Below, piece by piece: positions 47,401 to 59,446 of a stretch of 64,000 nucleotides of DNA (positions are counted from its first letter, which is position 1; each line of letters starts with the position of its first letter). Both the position numbers and the translations under genes were made by a program. The stretch is from Cryptomeria japonica (lineage: Eukaryota; Streptophyta; Pinopsida; Cupressales; Cupressaceae), in assembly GCF_030272615.1 (NCBI RefSeq), contig NC_081405.1, positions 607,204,677-607,268,676 on the forward strand, in the 5' to 3' direction. The notes beneath the pieces are model-generated. The model did not search any database. It was not told the DNA's origin and saw only the letters and a list, made by a program, of their open reading frames with translations.

Positions 47401-47632
47401 TGGCTAAGGAAATATTTGACAAGGAAGAATGGCTTGCCTGATTTTGAAGATTATGAAACACACAAGAAGTTAATACACTACTCACATTTGATTGTTGCAA
47501 CAAATATACAACTAGTGAGATATCGTGGCAGACCTAGTAATAAAAAGTTGTGGACAATTTCTATAGAAGATCACGAGACAATTATAGATGCTTTAGAAAA
47601 AAGAGAGGATGTAGATGGTACAATGAAATAAG
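44489..47632 (+). pseudogene. Transposase-like gene with one intron (broken)
   Basis: Starts at ATG 44489 (MGSKQC, then KKKQRRELTVEEIQAKREEV). After an acidic N-terminal part and a frameshift before 45315, a frame from 45315 to about 46730 is broken only by stops at 45864, 46314 and 46518 and a frameshift near 46727. It contains a Cys-rich CCCKVH motif near 45777 and CIFGQCSSCG near 45970. It then has three acidic motifs in RNase H-fold order: VVDFAENY (46278), IWSDNCTRQFK (46538) and FFEAGHGKGEHDGAGACVKR (46638). A likely intron at 47115-47245 (GTAATC...TTGTAG) joins to a last part, GHMYVVVAPEDNEEE to 47632. I take it as a cut-and-paste transposase of a family I cannot name. Confidence 0.65.
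47115..47245 (+). other. Predicted intron in the transposase-like gene
   Basis: 131 bp, GT...AG, very T-rich. The open frame before (ending VSDLVQN) and after (HMYVVVAPEDN) joins without a shift. Confidence 0.6.
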
Positions 47633-47904
47633 TATTTAAATAAATAGGTATGTATGCATGTACACACACACACACATTATATATAGTTTCTTTTTATTGT
47701 ACCATTTGATCTATGGTTTAAATATCATTGTTTGATATATAGGTCCATCCCCTTATTGAGAACTCTTACACAATTGTGGTACATGTAATGGAATAAGTAT
47801 TTAATATATAGAAGTACGTATACTTGTTTTTAAAAATACATGTCTTTCAATGATAAACTAATAAGTTTCTTTTAAAATATAGGAACTTTCATAATTCATT
47901 TAAA

Positions 47905-48985
47905 ATGTGAACAACTATTTTGTACTTCCATCTAGATTCTAATTTTTTTTGTCCCCTTAAGCCATGTCCTTATTATTTTTATCCCCATAGGCCACATGTC
48001 CCAGTTCTACACCCATCCCCTTAAGTCTCATGTCCTAATCAGTTAATTTCCCCTTAAGCCATGTCCTATTTAGTTCAAATGATCCTCTTTTAAGGCACAT
48101 GTCCCAATTATGCCCATCACCTTCAGCTTGCCTCTTGTTCCCTAATTAGTTAATTTCCCGTTTAGCCATGTCCTAGTTAACTTAAATTCAGCCCCCTATA
48201 AATCCTATATATAATATATATCTAACTATTTTTTGTTGTTATAGGTTTATCTTTAGTAGCTTTTTGTTGTTGGTGGCATGTGAAACGAGCTCATGAATCT
48301 TTCGAACTAGATGAAGATTTCCAATGAATTGGTAAGCATCATTTTTTTTGTTAAATGTTTAGTTTTAATTTCTGTATTTGATGTTTTTCAATGATAAATT
48401 GTTAAATTTCTTTTAATAAAATTTGAAACCATTTTGTAAGTTTCCATCTAGATTCTAATTTTATGTCCCCTTAAGCCATGTCTAGGATTTAGTTCCATCC
48501 CCTTTCTTGCCGCATGTCCCAATTATGTAGATAGATTCCCTTACAGTTTGCCTTGTCCTAATTAGTTCAAATGATCCCCTTTTAAAAGCCACATGTCCTA
48601 TTTAGTTTGATCCCCTTAAGTCTCACATGTCCTGATTAGTTAATTTCCCCTTTTAATCCATGTCCTATTTAGTCCATTCCCCTTCCTTGCCACATGTCCC
48701 CTTAAGCCATGTCCTATTTTCAAATTTATTCCACTTGTAAAGCCATATGTCCTATTTACTTTGATCCCCTTTCTTTCCACGTGTCCCAATAAGGCCTGCA
48801 TCTCCTTAAACCATGTCCTAATTGGTACATGCATCATTTTTTGGGTTAAATTTGACTTAGTTAATTTTTGTATTTTTAATTTCTATATCTAACTATTTTC
48901 AATTGTTGTTCTAGGTTTATAGCTTAGGTAACTAAATGTCAAGTTGGTCCAACATCTAATTATATCAAGATTTCTAATGAATTGG
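47905..48985 (+). repeat. Tandem pair of 0.5-0.6 kb units with CCCCTTAAGCCATGTCC short repeats
   Basis: Two successive units (about 47905-48420 and 48420-48985) each begin with CCATCTAGATTCTAATTTT, continue with many short repeats of the type CCCCTTAAGCCATGTCC or GCCACATGTCC, and end with AAGATTTC(C/T)AATGAATTGGTA. Each short repeat is spaced about 25-45 bp. GGTTTAT blocks at 48244 and 48913 are preceded by a pyrimidine tract plus AG and end in GT(A/G), so they may be spliced into the upstream gene's transcript. Confidence 0.65.
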
Positions 48986-48989
48986 TAGG

Positions 48990-50070
48990 CATCATTCATT
49001 TTTTAAATTTATGAACTTGACCTCAAGAAATTGAATTACTTTTAATATACATACATTTAATAATTTAAATCTAATTAAGTTTTGATTAATTTTTTTGTGT
49101 GTGCATGTAGGTACATCTTGTTACTGCTTTTAACTGTGGAGATCTAATTTATCTAGATCGCTTTTGAAACTACGGAGATCTCATTTATCTAGATTGCTTT
49201 TGAAACTGCTTTTAATGGCTTAGATTGGATCAAACTTATATAATACTTTAGATTTCAGAATATTGAGTTCTTTTATATATATATTTAAGACATGTGTGGA
49301 TCTTGAAACTTTTAAATTTGAGATGTGGATCAAACTTTTATTATATTCAAGAGATGCATAGATTAAAGTTTTTTATATAAGCTTTTAGTACATATGTGTA
49401 CATGTGTTATTTAAAAAAATATCAATTGCTTCATTTATTTTTAATGTATACAATGTGTGTACATGTGTTATTTTAAAAAATATCAAAATTGCTTCATTTA
49501 TTTTTAATGTATACATGTGTACAAGTGTGCTATTTTTATAAATATCAATTGCTCATGTGTATATGTGTACATTCTCTAGTTAAATAATTGCAAGCTTCAT
49601 TTATTTTTAATGTATTTATTTATTTTTAGTACACGTACACATACATATATAGATTTAAATTAAATTGTGTATAAATTTAATATACATATGTATGTCAATC
49701 ATTTTTAACATTGCACACATATGTCATGAAATACATAGTTCCAGATGATTATAAATAGATAAATATACATAAATATAATGTCCATGAAACATGTATGTAT
49801 GTGTACTAGAAGTTTGAGCGTAAAACATATATATATCACATGTACACATATGTATATCAAGTCTATGTGTGATGAAACAAGTCCACATGTGTTCAACATG
49901 AAATATAATCAAAGTACACACAAAATAAACAAGTCCATGTACTCATACATGTATCAAGTCCATTCTCAAAATGAAATATATAATCAAAGTGTGCAAAATA
50001 AACAAGTCCAATGGGATGGAATGATCAAATGTTAGTAAACTGCATGAAAGATATGTACATGTAACAAAGA
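48990..50070. other. AT-rich stretch with small repeats
   Basis: A 40-odd-bp direct repeat (GGAGATCT(A/C)ATTTATCTAGAT core) at 49138 and 49182, and repeated TGTGTACATGTGTTATTT segments at 49390-49560. No gene supported. Confidence 0.4.
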
Positions 50071-50191
<121 letters not shown>

Positions 50192-50199
50192 CCCCTAAA

Positions 50200-51201
50200 A
50201 TGAAGATGACAAACCCTAAATAATTCTAGATTCCTCTTCAAGCCACATAGACGAGAATGAGAAGAAGATCCACTTTGCAAGACAAAAATGAAAGTTTGTG
50301 AGAACTACGTAGTTCATGTGTAATTATATATATTTAAAAACAATTTTAAAATTTCAATTATAAGTTTAGTAGCACATACATGTACATGAGTAGGCTCATC
50401 AACTCTAGACTCCACGAGGGCTCTGCATTTCTAGGTGCTATAGGGGCAGTCGATTCCACTGCTATCTCATGCTATATAGTGCATACACATATATATAGAC
50501 TGATCAATGGTTTAGAATAGAAATTTAAATTATATTTATATTTAAAATGTTCAATTTGAACTAGAGATAAAATGTTCATACACATACTTGACTCCGATCA
50601 TCTCCTCTACGCAATGTATCATGGGCGACATCAACAAAAGCTCCACTATCAACAAGATCCTACAAGGTATTTAAAAAAGAGCTATGTTCAATTATGTGCA
50701 CGCATGTACATATATATATATATATATATAAATTTAATTTTTAAATAAAAACTCTTGTATTAAATTTATTTAAATTTAAATCAACATTAAATACCTTAAA
50801 TGCAGACGATGTCTGCATAAAACTAACAAGCGGGCCAGGATGATCATATGGCCCATCTAAATGTAAACTCATCCTGATTGTCGTGTCCACTTGTACAACA
50901 AAATTATATATCTAGATATTAAATTAATTAAATGTTTAAATTTATTTAAAATATCATGTAAGTTTGATGAACAAAATTAATTAAATCTCTAGATATATAT
51001 AAATTAAGATAGAGTGTCAACGTACAAAATCTCTCCACTCATCTGCAACAATCGATGCTGGAGGAGTTACACTCACCACAGTGGCAGGTGAATAATCCGA
51101 CGTGAAAGCCAGTGTCATAGTGGCCCCAAACATGGGCTGGAGACACACATGTATAAATAGTGAAGACATATAGATAGAGAGATCTATATAAATATAAATT
51201 T

Positions 51202-51269
<68 letters not shown>

Positions 51270-52424
51270 AACTGTATGTATGCACAAGATACCATACCTA
51301 TTTACCATGTGAATCTTGATCTATGGTATGATCATTGGAATAAAGAAAATCAACATATGAACCAATATTGTTATGATTAGTGGATGCTCCCCGTGCAGCT
51401 GAAGATGATGGACCATGATGTGAACTCGAAGCAAGGTTTGGACCATCACAAGGCCCATAGCATAGTCGATGGTAACTCATACAAAAATGAGGTGCTGATG
51501 TACGTGGAATGGTTGTACTCATGTCAACATCATCCTCACCTCCTAGTAGATATCCACCAGTGTTAATGTGGCCATGGTCCATCAAATTAGATTTCTGCTC
51601 ACTAAGGCTACTAGTGAGTGTGGTCAATGAGTCTAATGTGAAGATAACAAAATGATGATGAACAGTCATAGGTTTAACAGGCATTGGAGCCACAATGGCT
51701 TGGTGATAGGTAGGTCTATTGGGGTCAATACATGCCCCCAACCTATCTTGTGGCATGCCACCACCAACACCCTAGAATGCTCTAATATCAAAATAATTGG
51801 GGTTTAAACACAAAACAAACTCTGCATATAATTTTATCAAGAACTATAAAGGGCACTCTAAGTTGGCATGTGGTGGGGAGTTCAAATACCATATGCCACC
51901 GATCCCAAAAATTATCAGCCATGCCTTGATGTGTACAACACCCCATGGATATGCGAAATTTGTTTGGTGGAATGGGTTCACCTGTGATGGGGTTTGAAAC
52001 TATGGAACAAAGTGAGATTTGTCTATTCTTAAGTCTAAAATATCCCTATAGGAGAGGCCATAAGAATAAAATTTCCATCTCTCCTCTCTTCATGCTCGAT
52101 GTGAATCAAGCTCTACATCTATAGACCTAACTGCATAAATAACGTTTTGCATCTTCGATGCAAAATGCTGCATGTGTGGGGACAAATGTGGTGCTCTAAG
52201 GATCTCATTAACTTTCCCCTTATTAAAAGAAAATTCTCATCAATAATGGCTCAAAATCTAGCCTCAATGGAACCAAGAGGTGGAGGAGGGGGTGGGGGTG
52301 GAGGTGGGGGTGGAGGTGGTGCACCATGGATAGGGTTATCTGGGGGGGGGTTGAGCCCTAGCTACATTAAGAAAATCTTCTATATCAAACTCATTCATGT
52401 GATGATGTGTATGCAATCTAAGCT
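50200..52424 (-). CDS. Multi-exon gene of unknown family (probably decayed)
   Basis: Minus-strand blocks with open frames are bounded by consensus splice sites: 52424-51306 (Pro-rich; ends ATG/GTAAAT), 51136-51026, 50889-50795 (ends AAG/GTATTT), 50659-50588, 50471-50380 and from 50272 down. The last four blocks keep phase across junctions. Their products include [40 protein letters not shown] and [20 protein letters not shown]. The first block begins [16 protein letters not shown], has about 15 prolines, a region with [20 protein letters not shown], then [20 protein letters not shown] and a His/Ser/Asp-rich end, with a few stops and a likely shift in the poly-Pro. TA tracts fall in the introns. 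The family is unknown to me and the 5' end is not found. Confidence 0.55.
50709..50731. repeat. Short (TA)n tract in an intron of the minus-strand gene
   Basis: About eleven TA units between the 50889-50795 and 50659-50588 blocks. Confidence 0.9.
51204..51266. repeat. (TA)n microsatellite, intronic
   Basis: About 31 TA units between the first and second coding blocks of the minus-strand gene. Confidence 0.95.
52269..52350. repeat. G-rich tract (poly-proline coding on the minus strand)
   Basis: Runs of GG(T/A)GG and GGGGGTGGGGGT at 52273-52322 and a nine-G run near 52341. On the minus strand these are CCA/CCT/CCC codons for about 15 prolines in the multi-exon gene. On the plus strand they would code poly-Gly, but that frame ends in TA repeat and is not credible. 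The tract could fold as a G-quadruplex. Confidence 0.75.
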
Positions 52425-52425
52425 C

Positions 52426-52428
<3 letters not shown>

Positions 52429-52521
<93 letters not shown>
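52429..52521. repeat. (TA)n microsatellite
   Basis: About 46 TA units just upstream of the acceptor-like TATGCAG that begins the first visible block of the minus-strand gene. Confidence 0.95.
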
Positions 52522-52523
<2 letters not shown>

Positions 52524-52662
52524 ATTACAAATCAAATAAAAATTTAAAAACTAACTTTTGAAACTAAAACATGAATAAATTATAATTAATTTTTAAACAT
52601 GTCCAATCTACATATACATTACATATGTATACAAGATCTACAAACAGATAAATGATCAAGAA

Positions 52663-53577
52663 TTTACATACTTAGAATAGGAATTTTAAATTTAGCATCT
52701 ACAAATTTTGTAATTAATCATTTAAGACACATGACTTAAAGGGATTGGCATAACTAGGACACGTGGCTTAAGGGGATAGGCCTAATTAGGATGTATGTGG
52801 CTTAAGGGGATAGACCTAATTAGGATGAAAAGGGGAAGAAACTTTAAATAGGAGACACATGTGGCTTAAGGGGTATGTTCGTAGTTAGGTAATTTCATAC
52901 TTAGAATAGGAATTTGAAATTTAGCATCTACAAATTTTGTAATTAATCATTTAAGACACATGACTTAAAGGGATTGGCCTAACTAGGACACATGGCTTAA
53001 GGGGATAGCCTAACTAGGACACATGGCTTAAGGGGATAGGCCTAATTAGGATGTATGTGGCTTAAGGGGATATGCCTGATTAGGATGTATGTGGCTTAAG
53101 GGGATATGCCTGATTAGGATGTATGTGGCTTAAGGGAATCGACTTTATTAGGATGTATGTGGCTTAAGGGGATAGACCTAAATTATAGGATGTATTTGGC
53201 TTAAGGGGAATAAGTTATTTTAAATAGGACACACATGTGGCTTAAGGGGATCATTTTAAATAAATAATTATGACCATCCCCTTAAGACATGTGCATGTCC
53301 TAATTACATGTGTCTTAAGGGGACATGGTCATAATTAAATTTAACATCTACAAATTTTGTAATTAATCTTTTAAGATGTGCATGACTTTTAAGGGGATTG
53401 GCTTAACTAGGACACGTGGCTTAAGGGAACCAGACTAGTTCAATAGGATTGGCTTAAGGGGATAAGCCTAATTAGGATGTATATGGTATGGCTTAAGGGG
53501 AAGAAACTTTAAATAGGGCTTAAGGGATAAGCCTAGTATGTTAAAAGGGGTATGGTCATAATAGTATTTTAAGAGAG
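52663..53577 (-). repeat. CTTAAGGGG repeat array, inverted relative to 47.9-49.0 kb
   Basis: Many copies of GGCTTAAGGGGATAGGCCTAATTAGGATG, tandem with a unit of about 34 bp at 53040-53160. A longer block starting CTTAGAATAGGAATTT and containing CATCTACAAATTTTGTAATT recurs at 52672, 52901, about 53340 and 60945. The reverse complement of the core is the CCCCTTAAGCC repeat at 47905-48985. The array is split by element H and continues at 60915. Confidence 0.8.
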
Positions 53578-53582
53578 GTATG
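53578..53582. repeat. Target site duplication of element H (left)
   Basis: GTATG, repeated at 60915-60919. Confidence 0.9.
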
Positions 53583-54831
53583 TGTTAGTTGTGATGAGAG
53601 GGGGGGGGGTGAATCATAAAAACTTACAATCCAATATATTCAACAAATTCAACCTCAGCAACCTTTAATGATATGCAACTAAGACTGTAAATCATTCAAT
53701 ACTTATAAACAGATACACTTAAAAATCATAACACATATAACACCAGATTTAACGTGAAAACCCAAATAGGGAAAAACCACTGTGGGATTTCGGACCCACT
53801 AAGAAATATACCCTTCTAGAGTATGCTCGGTTAAAAGAAAATCCTGTTAAAGATTACAAACACATTGCTAGATGTGACCCGGTTAAGGGATTTCCCTTAG
53901 ACTTGTTAGGGTCTTGCACTTTGTTAGAAGTGACCTTGTCAAAGGATTTCAAACACTCATTTAGAATGTTGCCTTGCTAGAGGGTTTACAAATAAGACTG
54001 TTAAGTCCACTCGGTTAAGAGATTTTCTGTTACTTACAAAATAAACAACAGTAATAAAATATATCTGCAACTTCACATCTGAAATGCTAAAGCAGATTCT
54101 TATTTGCTCCAAACAATCTTGTCATACGACTTATCTTGTCCCTTGTTGGGCTTGCTAGGCTTCTCAATCTGTTCTTCAATCAGATCTTCAAGCTTCTATG
54201 CTCGATAAACATTACTATAGCATCATTGTGCATACATTTTCCCGCATCCATTGTTCATCAACAATTCCTTATTTATAAACAATCTCTAACCGCTAAATCT
54301 CCTTGATCACATTTCCCATGATCAATCTTAGCCATAAGATCTTCAAACTTGACCAGGTTCAATGTATCCTTCGATCTGAAAAATGTTTTACCTTGCCTTG
54401 GAACTTGCATTCCTTCCCTGGAACTTGTGCTAGGTTATTGCAGTTCAATTTGTGCTGTAGATCTTCCTTTTTAATTTTCCTTGTCATCGATCCTCAACAT
54501 ACTACATTCAGCCTTCTTTAACCAATATCGATAAACTTAGGGTTTACCAACTAGGTTCTTTGTTCAGTGATATAGTACAGTATTAAACATCATATGTAGG
54601 ATATCAAAACAATCAAAACAACATGATCTCATCATTGTCTAACTCGGTAATAGTTTCCCATTGAATAACTTATTATTCTCCTTCATTATCACATTCTTTT
54701 TGAGTCACTTACCGACCTCTTAATTTTCATCAAAACATACTTCTTAAAATATGGCAACATCATTCTGAGTTAGAAAATCAATTGCTTGACATCAATGACA
54801 AAATAATATTATTAAGATAGTAACGCCAACA
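53583..54831 (-). repeat. 3' LTR of element H
   Basis: 1249 bp, TGTTAGTTG at the low end and GCCAACA at 54831. Compared with the other LTR it lacks about 140 bp (near 54508) and about 90 bp near its end (after 54823). Confidence 0.9.
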
Positions 54832-54844
54832 ATCTCCCCCTTTG
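54832..54844 (-). other. Polypurine tract of element H (complement)
   Basis: ATCTCCCCCTTTG on the plus strand, directly next to the LTR; on the element's strand this is a G-rich purine tract. Confidence 0.8.
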
Positions 54845-55184
54845 GCATTGATGGCAAAACCAACTTGATTTGATTCAATTGATTTGGATTCTGATTGTTG
54901 TGTCAACTTCTCCAGCTGTGTAGATTTCTTTTGAAGTCTTCTCCATTTAGTCTTCTCCATTTAGTCCACTCCCCCTTTGACAACAATGCCAAAAAGAAAA
55001 CTAATTCATGATTTCTGCCTTTGTGAGGTAATATCCTTGCAGTCTCATTCACGGTTAGAGCATCTTTGTCTTCCATCACTTTTTATTGTACAACTTTAGG
55101 CGACCTCCTAAAGTGTAAAGCAACATCAACTTCATAGATAGTTATTCTTTAGATTCAGAGAATTGATGCTTTTACCGAACTCTG

Positions 55185-58100
55185 TCAGTGAGTACTAGAT
55201 AGGGGTAGAACCCCTAACTGACTTATGAGATACTCAAAAGTGTCCCTTGGTAGTGGCTTTGTGAAAATATCTACTATTTGTTCCTTTCAACTGATATATT
55301 CCAGCACAACTTTCTTCTCTTGAACTTCTTCTCTGAGATAATGATACTTTATAGAGATATGCTTTGTCTTAGAGTGCATTACTGGATTCTTTGAAATGTT
55401 AATGGCACTAGTATTATCACAAAATATAGTTACTAGTTCAGTAAATTTCTCATTCATACCTTCCAACAATTGTGTGATCCATGCTATGTTGGTACAATTC
55501 AATGCTGCAATGACATATTTAGCTTCAGCTGTTGACTGTGAAATGCATCCTTGTTTCTTGCTAAGCCAACTTACTAGTCTATCTCCTAAGAAGAAAGCTC
55601 CACCGCTTGTGCTTTTCCTATCATCAATGTTTCCTGCCTAGTCAGCATCAGTATAGACTTTTAGGTAAAAAACATTCCCTTTTTGATATGCTAAGCCATA
55701 ATCTTCAGTGCCTTTCAGGTATCTAAAAATTCTCTTGATTGCTGTCATATGTGTTTCCTTGGGATCTGCAGAAAATCTTGTAACTATACCTACTGCATGT
55801 GCTATATCTGGTCTGCTGTGAACCACATATTGCTACTTTCTAATCATAGATCGGTAAAGTGTCTCATCAACATATGCAGATTCATCATTCTTTGATAGTT
55901 TACAGTTGGTAGTCATAGGAGTACTTACAGGTTTAGAATCCTCCATTCCAAACTTCTTCAAGATTTCCTTTATATACTTGGATTGAGTAATGAAAATCTC
56001 ATTTTTCATTTGCTGTATCTGTAAACCTATAAAATACTTTATTTCACCGATTAATGACATCTCAGATTCTTTGCACATTTCATTTCCAAAGTTCTTGCAT
56101 AGGGAGTCATTTCCACAAAAAATAATATCATCAACAAATATGGTTGAAAGCAGTATACCATTGTTCTCATCATTCTTCATATACATGTTGCTGTTTTCAC
56201 TTGTCCTTATAAATCCAATCTTGATCAAATAAGAGTGCAGTCTTTCATACCATGCTCTGGGTGCTCGCTTTAGACCATATAATGCTTTGTTCAGCTTACA
56301 TACCTGATCTTTATTCTTGTCTTCAATAAATCCTTCAGGCTGTTCAATGCAAACTTCTTCTTCTAGTATACCATTCAAAAATGCAGATTTAACGTCCATT
56401 TGATATACTTTGAAATTTTTGTAAGCAGCATATGCCAACAATGTTCTTACTCCTTCAAGTCTTGCCACAGGTGCAAAAGTCTCACCATAATCAATTCCTT
56501 CTTCTTGAGCATAACCTTTGCAAACTAGTCTTGCTTTATTTCGAATGACCTCACCTTTTTCATTCAGCTTGTTTCTGAAAATCCACTTTATACCGATTAC
56601 ATTTTTCTCTTTTGGTCTTGAGACCAATGTCCATGTTTCATTCTTCTTGATTTGATCAATCTCTTCTGTCATAGCATTTATCCAATCTTTATTACTAAAT
56701 GCCTCTTTTACTATCCTCGGTTCAAATTCAGATATCAGACATGTGTTTTGTCTCAGTTTGTTCCTTGTCATTACTGGATCATCCTTATCTCCTATAATCT
56801 ATCTTGATGCATGATTTCTTTTGAAATACTTGGCTAATATGGGCTCGGTAGGCTCTATATGATCTTATTCATCACTCGGTAACTGAGTATTCTCTTCATT
56901 TTCTTCATCAACTTTCACGGTAGGATTTCTCGATTGAACATAAACAAATTCTTCATAATTTTCTGGTTCTTTGGAATTTCCTTCATCATTTCTTTCTGCA
57001 AATTCATCAATTTTCACATTTGCACTTTCTACCATTTTGTTAGATGATTTTATCAGACATTTAAATGCTTTGCTTCTAGAAGAATAACCAAGAAATGTTC
57101 CTTCATCGCTTTTCTGATCAAACTTTCCATTTTTGTCATCTTTGTGAACATAACATATACTTCCAAATATCTTAAAATAACTTACATTGGGTTTCTTATC
57201 ATACCATATTTCATATGGTGTCTTCAAAGTTCCTTTCTTCAGTTGTACTCAGTTGTACTCAGTTCAGGGTGTAAATTGCAGTGCTGATTGCTTCTCTCCA
57301 AAATGTTTGAGGTACCCTCTTTTCTATCATCAGGGTTCTGGCACAATCTACAATTGATCTGTTTCTTCTTTCAGCTATCCCATTTTGCTGAGGTGTTCTC
57401 GGTGCAGACACTTGTCTCTTTATACCATGATCATTGCAAAATAGGTTAAATTCATCAGAAATGAATTCTCCTCCTCTATCAGATCTTAGACATTTCAACT
57501 GTCTTCCTGTTTATTTTTCAACTCTAGCCTCATACCATTTGAACATTTGAAAGGCTTCCAATTTCTCTTTTAAAAACATAACTGACATCATTCTTGAGTA
57601 ATCATCCACAAATAATATGAAGTATCTATCTCCATAATAACTTTGAACTTTCATAGGACCACAAAGATCAATGTGCACAAGATCTAAAATTCCTTTAGAA
57701 GTGTATGACTTACTTGTAAAACTTGACCTTGTCATCTTACCCATGTGGCATCCACGACATATTGCATTCTTTGGTTTTTCCAAGCTAGGTAGACCTCTTA
57801 CTCGGTGCTTCTTGCTTATTTTGATCAGGTTATCAAAATTTACATGACAAAAACTTTTATGTCATAACCAGGTATCATCTATGTTAGCATACAAACAATT
57901 GTTCTTAGTTGAGTCAAGATGAAATGTATTACCTTTTGTTTGTGTCTCAGTAGCAGCTAGCTTTCGATGTTTGTCATGAACTTTGACACATCTCTTCTGA
58001 AATTCTATTCAGTATCTTGTATTGTTTAGCTGTGCTACACTCAACAAATTATATTTCAAACCTTCAACCCAGTATACAACATCACATTTAGCATTGTCAA

Positions 58101-59382
58101 GAAGTGTTATGGATCCTTTACCTTTCACCAGACATGGTACATCATTACCGAATCTTACATAACCTCCATCATAGTCTTCTAATTTAACAAACTTGTGTTT
58201 ATCACCTGTCATGTGATGTGAGCATCCACTATCTATGATCCAAGAATCATTTTTATTTATGTGAGATATTAGGGCTTTTTCTTCATACCTTTCTTCATCT
58301 GATCCATCTTTGATGGCCACATAAACAACTTCCTCTGTATCAGTTCCATCAGATTTATCATCGTTGGATTCCTCATCAGCTACTAGGCATGTCTTTCTAT
58401 CTTTCCTTCTGAAGTCTCGGTGTCCTCTGTATTGGTTGTCTTTCTGTCTGTCATCTCAGTAGTCTCTCTTTTCATTAGATTCTTTGTCAAGATAGTTAGA
58501 AGCCACATGTCCTATTCTATCATAGTTAAAACATTTTAAAGGTAGCTTTCCTTTATACTTACCTTTTCCTCTCGATAACCTTCTGGCTAATAATGCTTCA
58601 AACTCTTCTTGCTTTTTGATTTCTTTATAAAGTTTGTGTACCTCTTCCATATTTTTGCGAAATCTTTCACTTGCTCCACTGTGATTTCCTTCAATATACT
58701 TATACATTCTATCATTGTAATCATCAGATTCACCAATATGAAAAGAACTGAATGCAGATTCAACTTTATTTACCGAAGACCCAGTATTATCAAAATTACT
58801 TAACTCAAATGCATGTAGCTTACCAATAGTAGCATGCAAAGAAACTGACATGTTTGGTACAGATCTTAATTCATTGATTGTAGAGACTCGAATAGCATAA
58901 GCAGGTAGAAGTGTTCTAAGAAACTTACTTGTTACATCCTTTTCTTCAATAGTTCCCCCTGCTCCTTTGATTTGATTGACAGTCTCCTTTAACCTTGTAT
59001 TGTATTGAGTTATGTTCTCACCTTCATTCATTCTCATGGATTCAAGTTGACCTCTTAGGCTATCTACTTTTGCTCTCTGAACATGTTCATCACCACCATA
59101 CACAGATATGAGCTTGTTCCACATTGCTTTGGCATCATTGCAGCCTTCTAGGTCATTAAACTCCGAGTCAGTTAATGCAAATGTTATTTCAATTATAGCT
59201 TGAATATGTTCTTGCTTTGCCTTTATCTCTTCCATTGTCATCGGGTTGGTGCTGGGTGCTATGTACTCATTCTCCAGATAATATGTTGCATATTCTCCGA
59301 TTTTTGATAAGTGCAACTTCATCCTTTTCTGCCATGTGGAGAAACTAGACTTGTTCAGCTTTGGTGCATCCCTTTTGTACAT
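55185..59382 (-). pseudogene. Element H copia gag-pol polyprotein (stops and one frameshift)
   Basis: Starts MYKRDAPKLNKSSFSTWQKR at 59382. Gag runs to about 58500 and has a zinc knuckle reading CFNYDRIGHVASNY, with Tyr at the second and last Cys positions. Protease WIIDSGCSHHMTG lies near 58240, integrase CRGCHMGKMTRSSF and RSDRGGEF...PQQNGIAERR at 57760-57380, and [16 protein letters not shown]...FVDDIIFCG at 56600-56110. RNase H ends at 55185 (CDNTSAIN...KTKHISIKYH). The part from 59382 to 57259 is in one frame and the part from 57227 to 55185 is in another. The single shift coincides with a 10-bp tandem duplication at 57241-57260. About ten stops in all, so it is not functional. Confidence 0.9.
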
Positions 59383-59432
59383 CTTTGGATCTTTGCCTCA
59401 AGTACCTTTAAACTTTTCTTCTGGAGTCCAAT

Positions 59433-59444
59433 GCTCTGATACCA
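59433..59444 (-). other. Primer binding site of element H (initiator tRNA-Met)
   Basis: GCTCTGATACCA on the plus strand, complement of TGGTATCAGAGC, two bases from the LTR at 59447. Confidence 0.9.
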
Positions 59445-59446
59445 AT

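Noticed and set aside
51039-51308. Minus-strand open frame running through TA repeats
   Set aside because: The repeat part is an intron-like tract; the frame used here conflicts with the better exon frame ending in DEWRDF.
52147-52524. Plus-strand poly-Gly protein ending in Tyr-Ile repeats
   Set aside because: It is the complement of the poly-Pro coding block plus microsatellite; the minus-strand reading has splice sites and better composition.
52663-53577. CRISPR-like or centromeric satellite array
   Set aside because: Units are short (about 34 bp), diverged and mixed with longer blocks; nothing points to a centromere.
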